DNA of 64,000 nucleotides from Apostichopus japonicus. Lineage: Eukaryota; Echinodermata; Holothuroidea; Aspidochirotida; Stichopodidae. The stretch is taken from the NCBI RefSeq assembly GCF_037975245.1, contig NC_092564.1, positions 12,362,484 to 12,426,483 on the forward strand, written 5' to 3'. Shown in pieces: positions 21,415-64,000 of this stretch. A program made the translations under genes and the position numbers. The notes beneath the pieces were generated by a model. It did no database searches. It saw only the letters and a list, made by a program, of their open reading frames with translations, and had not been told where the DNA came from. The stretch's first letter is position 1. Each line of letters begins with the position of its first letter.

Positions 21415-22660
21415 TTAAGAAAAGTCACCCAGGAAAGTACCTGGTCACGGAAAACCAAACAACAAACCGACTGGTCGGCCCATGAACCCCAGTCACCTTG
21501 CATCAAGACTGTGACTAAGTGATCATCGTCAGGTGTGTATCACGATTCCCCTAGAAAGGGAACATAATGCTACACGTGATACTTGATAAAGAAATGTCAC
21601 CAGAAAAACAACATAGCTACGAAAACTGAACGTACCGACTGATCCGCTCTCAAGCACCATAGAGATTGTCTGATCATCGTCGGTGCGTATAACGATTCCC
21701 ATAGAAGGGGAACATAATGCTACACGTGATACTTGTTAAAGAAATGTTGCCAGAAAAAACAACATAGCTACGAAAACTGAACGTACCGACTGATCCGCTC
21801 TCAAGCACCATAGAGATTGTCTGATCATCGTCGGTGCGTATAACGATTCCCATAGAAGGGGAACATAATGCTACACGTGATACTTGTTAAAGAAATGTTG
21901 CCAGAAAAAACAACATAGCTACGAAAACTGAACGTACCGACTGATCCGCTCTCAAGCACCATAGAGATTGTCTGATCATCGTCGGTGCGTATAACGATTC
22001 CCATAGAAGGGGAACATAATGCTACACGTGATACTTGTTAAAGAAATGTTGCCAGAAAAAACAACATAGCTACGAAAACTGAACGTACCGACTGATCCGC
22101 TCTCAAGCACCATAGAGATTGTCTGATCATCGTCGGTGCGTATAACGATTCCCATAGAAGGGGAACATAATGCTACACGTGATACTTGTTAAAGAAATGT
22201 TGCCAGAAAAAACAACATAGCTACGAAAACTGAACGTACCGACTGATCCGCTCTCAAGCACCATAGAGATTGTCTGATCATCGTCGGTGCGTATAACGAT
22301 TCCCATAGAAGGGGAACATAATGCTACACGTGATACTTGTTAAAGAAATGTTGCCAGAAAAAACGACATAGCTACGAAAACTGAACGTACCGACTGATCC
22401 GCTCTCAAGCACCATAGAGATTGTCTGATCATCGTCAGGTGTGTATCACGATTCCCATAGAAGGGGAACATAATGCTACACGTGATACATTTTAAGAAAA
22501 GTCACCAGGAAAGCACCTGGCCACGAAAAACTCAATAACGAACCAACTGATCTGCTCTCAACCCCAGTCCCATTGCAAGGGGAACATAATAATACTTTTT
22601 AGAAAACTCACCCAGGAAGTAATCTGGCCACGGAGAGCCAAAAAAAAACGAACAGACTGC
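21415..22660 (+). repeat. Satellite array, 151-bp unit
   Basis: The word TACACGTGATAC recurs at 21571, 21721, 21872, 22023, 22174, 22325 and 22477, a period of 150-152. The central five units are nearly identical. The first unit and those after 22480 are diverged (AGTCACCCAGGAAAG and CCTGGCCACG variants), which gives a homogenised core with decayed edges. Each unit includes CTGATCATCGTCGGTGCG and GGGGAACATAATGC. There is no open frame. Confidence 0.9.
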
Positions 22661-25600
22661 AAACAATCAAGACAATGCATATATATTGACAATATTGCAC
22701 TGTACGGTATCTTATTTTACCGATGAGTAGACGGCCCTCTTGCATTATACCGTTACGCTTTTGGCCGTACGGCTAGCCGTACATGAACGTCGATCGTAAA
22801 CGTACGTAGCTACGTATGGAAAATTATATTTTCGGTCATTAAAATTTTTTGCAGACACACAAGTCGCAAAAAGACCGAAAAAGTCAAATGATTTCTTTTT
22901 TATGGCCAACAAACTTAAGAGATGCAATTTTTTGTTGTTGGAGAAATTGGCTTTGAAGAAAGTGTCTATGCCAACAACCCTGGTGCATTTCAAGTTCATC
23001 GTCAAAGGATATTTTCTAAACGATTGTTATCTGTGCTGCCCCGTAAAATATTTCGGAATCCCCATTATCTATAACAAGGCAGACGAATGCAAAATTAAAC
23101 ATAACATCAACAAGATGCTAGCTCTAATTTCTATTTGACAACCACAAAAATGAAAAGGGTGAATCTTTATATAACCTTTCATTGAGAGACCTCTGGGTAG
23201 TGTTATCTCCATAGAAACGTAAACATAACCTTTAAGAGGCATTATATGACTAGCCAGGACGGATAAACACAGAAGAACGATAAGTAACAAAGGTTACAGA
23301 ACATCTGTATATATTTACTTTCTCTTCGTTCCCCTTATCTTTTCTTAAATTAAATTTGATCATCGCTAAACTTTCAAATTGGTGAAACAGAAGTGAGCTC
23401 ATTTTCAGTCAAATTTGAAAATAATTTGGCATTCTCTTGTTTTCTCTTCTGATAGTAAACCAAGAAGCATTTATAGGAAAGCGCAGATACGGCAGAGTTG
23501 AATTATTGCCTGTAGGTGTTTCATCTCAGGATAATAGACACCGTTAGCCCTTGGTTACGGCAGTGATGTAGTCTGTATTTGGAGTCCGGTTATAAATATA
23601 GGTTACCATACTGCGGTACTATGTAGAATTGCAGCGAAAAAAATGTATCCTGTACGGGCACCCCCTCCCCACCCCTTCTAATAATCACAAAGGTGCGAGG
23701 TGCAGTCTGGCGGGGTGAACTTGAGGAGACTTGCGTTTATATAATCACAAAATGACACCCCTTTTCTGCTCCCAAGCCCCCCCCCCCCCCATTATTACCA
23801 CCCTCCTCCCAGGGAGAATAATTTACTGGGTGAGCTGCAGCTTTATTTTATTTTGGGCCCACCTAGTGGTTCCTGTCTTATTCACTGGATTGTCTGATTG
23901 TTAACAACCCACTGCTTGTCATATTTATATGGATGGAACAAATCCTTAGTAATTCTCATAATTTTATATGAGATAGGCCACCGATCTTTTGTTACGTTTG
24001 TTCTTTAATGTATATGAACAACGAAACTTAGCGGGCAAAATAATTTACCGCGTGGGCAAACTAATTTACTGCAGGGTGGAGATAATAACTTACTGCGTGG
24101 GCAATGGCTGAAGCTCAGTCTACCTGGCTGAGCAAAAAAATTAATTTACTAGATTGGACATTGCCAAGCTGAAGTTACTGGCTGGACAAAATAGTTTACT
24201 GTCTGGGCAATTGCCGAACCATTAAAGGTGTGGTTTCCTTCCCTGCTCTCTCCAATGTATGACATGACACAATGTTCAAAACGTTATATCAAAATAAAAA
24301 ATTCTGTAAACAAAGAGAAACTAAACCACTTCAACGTGTGTTTAATTGGCGTTTCACTGTACCCCGTAACAACTCCAAACCAACAACCAAGTCCATTAAT
24401 TTAACAACAGGTTGAATAAAAAGTCAAAAGACATTAACAATTGTCTTTAAGTGTTTCAGAAATGGCAATTAAATCAGAAAGCCGTAAAGAATCATATTAC
24501 ACCAATAAGCTGGATGCTACTGGTTCTTAGCAACATCGAAATCTCTGACGTTTATAATGAAGCGATTATCGTTCGATGTAGCGTCAAGAAGTTATTTTGA
24601 GCTTTTCTTCGCGACCAAAAAAAAACAAGACAACAAAACGCTTTGTTTACCAACTTCGGCTTTTTGATTCGTTGCCTAATTGCTTACAGCTTCTTCTTTT
24701 TCTTTGTTCATTTTTTTTTTAGAAATGTCGGAAATTCCTTCTTCTTTTTTTTCTTTTTTAATTGATATTTTTTTTTGGTGAACCAGAGCATCAGAATTAT
24801 CATTTTTGTAAAAGTGCTGAACATCTCGAGATATTAATACTATTAAAACAAGATTAAATATGCATAAAGAAAAACATTTACTATACAATATATGTAAGAA
24901 GCTCAGACACAAGTTTGACGAAGTCGATCACCCCAAAAAAAATGATTTGAAATATAAATCCCCCTTAATCATCGAAAGACTAAATGCTTGTAAATGACGT
25001 AAATATACTTACGTCACCGAAAACGCTTGAAAAAGTTCTTATTTAAAGAAAGGCGTGTACTATAATTCGATTATAGTTATAGATTTATCAGTAAAATATT
25101 AAAAACATGGATTAGAATATTGCATAACAATTCATGATTTTTTAACGGTTTGTTCTTCCTGTTTAAATATGCATTAATTTGTTTAAAAGAATATAAATGA
25201 GACCCAATTTGGAACTGCCGTATTCTTTAACACTTGTTATAGCAAGGAATATTCCAGTAACAGACAACGTGACACTTCTATAGGGATGACGAAAGAAAGG
25301 TGATTTATTTGTTCCAAATAAACCGTTAATAAATCTAGAAAACTTAACTACAGAAATGTATGTGTTTTGCATGTGATGTCATCGTGTCATATGTTCTTCA
25401 AAACCTTGCCTTATACTTTTTTTAAACTTTTTGATGCATGGTTTGTCCAAGTAATGTAAAATGGATTATATGCACATAAAGTTGCCAGCGAACGAAGGTC
25501 TGACGAGGATGCCATATTTTATGAATATATGCCATTTGTATACAAAAAAGGGCGGTATGAGCTATACGCCCTAAGTGAATCGTCTGGTCTCTACATCCCT

Positions 25601-26545
25601 AGAACGAAATATAAGACTCTCGGCGATACGGTACAGTATAGCTTCTATTATTCAAGATATATCCTTGGAAGGACCTCCCTGCCTATTTTCGAAGGCCTGT
25701 TGATTTCGAGGAATTGCTTCTTTTTTTCAATTTAAGTGGCATTAGAATGCTCGGCAGATGTTAGCGCTGTATAAATGTAGTATTAAATAAATTTGGTTGT
25801 AAATAAGTTATTTATACATGATAAGGACAACAAATACTCAACTCATTTGCCATTGTGCCAATCAGTATTGTATTGTATCAGTATTTCTGAAATTTTGCAA
25901 AGATTCACCATCGGGCTATTTCTTTGAAGTAGAACTTCTTTGTAGTAAATTACTAACTTGCTGACGTATGAATATACATCAGCATTCTTTGGCATTCTTT
26001 CATCATTTGCCAAGGGGTGGAGGGGGTGCAGGGAAATACCTTTTAGAGAACATTTCACATCTAATCTTTAATTACGAGGACAGGTTTTGCCCTATTTATT
26101 ATGCACACAAAGCATCATCATTTATCAAGACAAATTATTTTCACTTTAGTCGAGCGTTCGTAATGCGTTTCCATTTATTCGACGCTGTTACCTTTCTCTA
26201 ATTTAGGCATCTATGCATTTGGCTTTTTGTCAGATACGATGTCTTCTTATATATGTTAGTAGGCTCTGCGAAGCAAAAACCCGAATCATATATTTCGTTC
26301 CATTCCGACTTGCGTTCCTCGGGCTACTTATCAATAAGTCTCAATGGTCTTTCCAACTGTGTTTACGATGTGTTCTTATTAGTCATCTATCATTTAGTTT
26401 CTTGGTCATCTATCATTTAGCTCCTGGAACTGAACCCTGTGGTTAAATACAAGTTTAAAATTAACCTAGTGTACCTCCATATGTCTTCTTCATTTTCCCT
26501 CTCTCTGTGTTCTATTTTTCGCTTGTCTTTCTTATTATCAGTATG
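22661..26545. other. Intergenic stretch without a supported gene
   Basis: This is AT-rich, with short frames of up to 86 codons and no recognisable protein. From 23813 to 24215 there are degenerate repeats of AATTTACTGCGTGGGCAA. A run of 14 C lies near 23777. Nothing else is supported. Confidence 0.5.
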
Positions 26546-26971
26546 CAGTAGTAGTAGTAGTAGCTGTAGTACTGTTAGTAGTATTGTTAGCAGGAGTGGT
26601 AGTAGTAGCAGTAGTAGTAGTAGTAGTAGCAGTAGTAGTAGTAGTAGCAGTAGTAGTAGTAGTAGTAGCAGCAGTAGTAGTAGTAGTAGCAGTTGTAGTA
26701 GTGTTAATAGTATTGTTAGCAGGAGTGGTAGTAGTAGTATTAACAGTAGTAGTAGTAGTAGTAGTAGCAGTAGCAGCAGCAGCAGTAGTAGTAGTGGTAG
26801 CAGCAGTAGTAGTAGTAGTAGTTAGTAGTAGTAGTAGCTGTAGTACTGTTAGTAGTATTGTTAGCAGGAGTGGTAGTAGTAGTAGCAGCAGCAGTAGTAG
26901 TAGTAGTAGTAGTAGCAGCTGTAGTAGTGTTAATAGTATTGTTAGCAGGAGTGGTAGTAGTAGTAGTAGAA

Positions 26972-27029
<58 letters not shown>

Positions 27030-27073
27030 TAGTGGTCGTAGTAATAGTATAGTAGTAGCAGTAGTAGTGGTAG

Positions 27074-27109
<36 letters not shown>

Positions 27110-27153
27110 TAGTGGTCGTAGTAATAGTATAGTAGTAGCAGTAGTAGTGGTAG

Positions 27154-27189
<36 letters not shown>

Positions 27190-27505
27190 TAGTGGTCGTA
27201 GTAATAGTATAGTGGTAGTAGTAGTAGTGGTAGGAGTAGTGGTAGTTATAGTAAAGTAGCTTAGTAGTAGTGGTAGAAGTAGTTGTAGTAGTGGTAGTAA
27301 TAGTAGCAGCTGTAGTAGTAGTCGTAGTAAGAGTGGTAGTAGTAATGGAACTACTAGTATTAGTAGTAGTGGTAGTAGTAGTATAATAGTAGTAGTGGTA
27401 GAAGTAGTGGTAGTAGTAATAGTAGCAGTGGTAGTAGTAGTTGTAGTGATAGTGGTAGTAGTAATGGAACAAATAGTGGTAGTAGTAGTACTTGTAGTAG
27501 TAGTC
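26546..27505. repeat. (AGT)n trinucleotide array
   Basis: Almost 1 kb of AGT with AGC, TGT and GGT variants. A higher-order block (GGTGGTCGTAGTAATAGTAT context) is repeated at about 27024, 27108 and 27192. Poly-Ser, poly-Val and poly-Thr frames on both strands come from the repeat. Confidence 0.95.
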
Positions 27506-28155
27506 AATGGCGGGATTACCGGGAGTTATGTGGGCCATTCACCCCCCCCCCCCACCCCCCTACACACACACTTCTTCCCACACCTTGATTTGGCTTTTTT
27601 GTTTTATCCGATTCGATTGGTAATTGTTTGGTTACGCCACAGCAGGAATGCCAACGCGATACTGTTATACTTAGTTATATGTCATTACACGGCCTTACAA
27701 AAGATCGACCCATTGTCTTATTTAAATCCGTAAAGCACTAGTACTAGTTTACTACTACTAGTACTTATGTGACAGTGCCATAGAGAGCCAATGCCCTTTA
27801 AGATTATCCAGCTTGGCTGTATTGAACATTGGGAGAAACACTGATATAGACAAGGTGAAAGTTGTTGGCCGGTTTGACACCTATGCGAGTTTCAACGTGA
27901 GCCGTCCAGCCCTTCATTTACGGTAAGATTGACCCATTTGTTACTTTTTGTGTTGCGTAATAAATGCAGATAGCACAATTATAATTTACAAATACACAAC
28001 TAGTAGCCTACTGGGAAGTGTACTATAAATATCGCACCATATTATCTAGGGGCTTTATAAAATCCAAAATTTCTCATTTCCCCTTAGATCCCTCATCAAT
28101 GTCCCCCCCCCCCCCCCCATCACTTTCAGACATCCAATACGCCCCTGCAGCTGGT
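27506..28155. other. Unassigned sequence between two AGT arrays
   Basis: This contains C runs at 27542-27552 and 28098-28111 and no coding evidence. Confidence 0.5.
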
Positions 28156-28377
28156 TGTAGAAGTAGTAGTATTAGTTATAGCAGTAAGAGTAGTAGTTGT
28201 GTAGTAGTAGTAGTAGTGGTAGTGGTAATGGTAATGGTAATGGTATTGGCAATGGCAATGGCAATGGTAATGGTAGTAGTAGAAGTATCAGTAGTAGTAG
28301 TAGTAGTTGTAATAGTAGTAGTAGTTGTAATAGTAGTAGTAGTAGTAGTTGTTGTAATAGTAGTAGTAGTAGTATAA
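28156..28377. repeat. (AGT)n / (GGTAAT)n array
   Basis: This is a second, shorter AGT array. Its centre is built of GGTAATGGTAAT and GGCAATGGCAAT hexamers. Confidence 0.95.
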
Positions 28378-29146
28378 GCAATTATACTAATGAAATTCGT
28401 GCCCTTGCAATATGTATTGCTAATGAGTCAGCCTATTACAACATACAAGGTATAAATAAATATCTCCACTCCTCCTCATCCCTAGACAATTTAGAATTGC
28501 AGACTTTGCAAACATGTTTTTAAATAAAGTTTCTAAAAACACAAAGAATAAATCTTGCTCACTGTAGGAAATATTATAAGGTTTAAACGTCGGCCAGGGG
28601 AAGCCATGTTGTAAATATGTGATGTCGTAGTGCCATAATTGCTTACCCACTGGTGTCAGAGAGGTAGCCCCCCCCCCTCCCCTTCTGCGGGTCTCCACCT
28701 TAATGATGTATTCTTTCTTTTGTTAGGTATACTAGATGTAATGAGAATAAATTATTAATATCCCATATGACCTGGGCCCCACGCTATAGCCACGTATTTA
28801 ATGACTATTGTAGTAACGTTTTTTCCTTTCTTTCGTTTTCTTATCTTTTTTATATTATTCTTATTTAATTTTGTTTGATTATATTTCGTCATTTGGGAAT
28901 TGTACACCAATATTTTGCCAGAGCCTCAAATTTTCTTTTCATATGTATTTTTTTCTCCCTTTTCGTCTTGTTATCTATTTTCTTTAAGGTCATAGCTGTC
29001 AACTTACGTCATTAACCTCGTACTGGACTTTTTTTGTTGTTGCTGTTTTGCTGTCATGAGCGGTTATTAATAGTTATGCAATGAAGAGTATTCCACGGCC
29101 GAGCTCTTTGTATATACACCGCTTCGAAAATCACTTTTTCATTAAT
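28378..29146. other. Unassigned intergenic sequence
   Basis: AT-rich with a C run near 28668. No gene is seen. Confidence 0.5.
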
Positions 29147-32719
<3,573 letters not shown>

Positions 32720-33154
32720 ATGTAGCCACAATGCTGATCGTTATCACGGGTTCACCTACTATTTGTTGGATCACTGCCACATGGAGCTAATACAAATACT
32801 ATATAGTGTACGACACAGCTACCTATCTCTCCAACAACTCTCTACGTTGTTCCGTGTCTAATCACGATACTATCAAATACAAAGTGTCTTTCTTATTCCT
32901 GTCAAGACCCACAGATGTCCAATTATATTTTTCCCTCGCACAACACAGGGACCGCTCACAACTCAAAATACTAGACACGTGCGCACACACAAAGGACAGC
33001 GACAAAGCAAATGATCTTTGAAGTACTTTTGAAAATGATTACAAAACCGAAGAGGGATTTGTTACTGAGAAATGACCAAACTGCTGGCACGAACTAATAA
33101 CCAACTGACAACAAACAACGAATGAATCCAAAGTAGGGGGCGCTTTCCTTCGCA

Positions 33155-33217
33155 TACGTCAGCAGAAATAGAAGAAAAAAAACCCAATCGGTCATGACTT
33201 TTTTTTTCTCATAAAAG
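33155..33217 (+). promoter_or_regulatory. Candidate CRHBP promoter elements
   Basis: TACGTCAG at 33155 is CRE-like, CCAAT is at 33184 and CATAAAAG at 33210 is TATA-like. The start codon lies about 100 bases after the TATA-like site. Vertebrate CRHBP is known to respond to cAMP, so a CRE would make sense, but the sites are short and could be chance. Confidence 0.35.
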
Positions 33218-33312
33218 AAAAGGGCAGAAAAGATTTGAACCTATTCATCGTTCTGGAAGTGAACTTAACGTTTTTATCAGTAGCAAGTGAATCTTCTCGA
33301 TTTGAAATCAAT

Positions 33313-63354
<30,042 letters not shown>

Positions 63355-64000
63355 TACAACTCGTTCAACGTTGAGGAATATTTCACTCGAATGTGATTTT
63401 AATTAAATATGGACAAAAACAAACAATACTAATTAAACAATTGTCCATGGACTTCTGTATGATGCACGAGGAACAGTTTTGATCTGAAAAACAATTGTCT
63501 CCATTTACGCTTTGCACTTGCTGTTAAAATAGCTTCTCTTTATTTTCTTTATTTGCTTTCCTTTGTGTCAGTTTGGTTATCTTTCTGTTTGGATCAGGAT
63601 GCTGGGATTTTATTCAGTCTAAATAATCAAGTCAGGAAGGCATTCACAACATTACCAGTATCCAAAAAGAATTTATTTCTTTATTCATACAATAATTCAT
63701 GTAAAAGTACTTAACAATGGATGGAAGAAATGATACGATATTTGTCAAGGTTTCTTATTGCATAGAGAAAGAAAAAATATATGAAAACTGAACGTCATTC
63801 AGTTGTGTGTGTGGGTGCGTGCGTTTGATTTGTTCATTGAGTGGGCGATTTTATCCGGAGTTTGCGTTCAGAAGACAGTGAAAGAAATGGAGGGATTCTG
63901 GGATTGAATGATTTACAATGAATTATATCGCATGACGTCATATAGTCAAACCTTCTTGAGGTGCAGGTGGGGTGAGGGGTGGAGCGTCAAAACAAAGGTT
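63355..64000 (+). other. CRHBP 3' UTR and downstream
   Basis: ATTAAA at 63402-63407 is a weak candidate poly(A) signal. No canonical AATAAA with a clear GT-rich follow-up is visible before the window ends. Confidence 0.35.

Noticed and set aside
22902-23138. 78-codon plus-strand frame (MANKLKRCNFLL start)
   Set aside because: No similarity recognised and an equally long frame on the other strand. Treated as chance.
26439-27538. Poly-Ser, poly-Val, poly-Thr and poly-Leu frames of up to 255 codons
   Set aside because: They come from the (AGT)n array and appear in several frames on both strands.

Overview
This is an animal nuclear window: AT-rich, with multi-exon genes obeying GT-AG rules, tRNA-derived SINEs, LINE remnants, and long microsatellites and minisatellites. 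The two recognisable genes, the repeat types (including frequent AGGCCT words) and the gene structure suggest a marine invertebrate deuterostome, most likely an echinoderm. That placement is inference; no taxon-diagnostic gene is present.

Two protein-coding genes can be reconstructed, both on the + strand. Gene 1 (about 6.45-18.5 kb) encodes a nucleoplasmin-like (NPL) domain protein of about 373 aa. It has seven coding exons joined by six phase-1 introns, an MFWG start, an NPL beta-domain, an acidic middle and a basic C-terminal nuclear-targeting region, but no FKBP peptidyl-prolyl isomerase domain. A TATA-less promoter with E2F-like, ETS-like and CRE-like sites lies at 6448-6505. Intron 3 holds eight tandem copies of the exon 3 3' end with its splice donor, and also a relic copy of the exon 4 acceptor. 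Gene 2 (33,313-63,354) encodes a corticotropin-releasing-hormone-binding protein (CRHBP) of about 342 aa in seven exons. It has a signal peptide and the ten-cysteine family pattern, and its first intron is 14 kb. The 3' boundary of exon 6 is uncertain.

Layout: 1-1.6 kb is a gene-promoter-related minisatellite, with an inverted copy of the gene 1 promoter at 73-141. At 2.2-2.6 kb there is a broken MULE-type transposase on the minus strand. From 6.4 to 18.5 kb lies gene 1, with two TTAA-flanked MITEs, a SINE and a LINE 3' end in its introns. From 18.7 to 33.2 kb is intergenic DNA dominated by arrays: (TA)n, a 25-bp G-rich minisatellite, a 151-bp satellite, (AGT)n, and a roughly 590-bp (ATG)n array that ends about 600 bp before the CRHBP start codon. 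From 33.3 to 63.4 kb lies gene 2. Its introns hold a Tx1/L1-like reverse transcriptase relic, two SINE families, a fold-back element, a 1.9-kb TA-flanked inverted-repeat element packed with CTTAAG palindromes, and a perfect 71-bp-arm palindrome.

The two genes have no evident joint function: one is a nuclear chromatin or chaperone-type protein, the other a secreted neuropeptide-binding protein. I see no operon-like, CRISPR-like or prokaryotic defence system. The most unusual features are the splice-donor tandem array in gene 1, the divergent CRHBP C-terminal half, and the two inverted-repeat structures in CRHBP intron 4.
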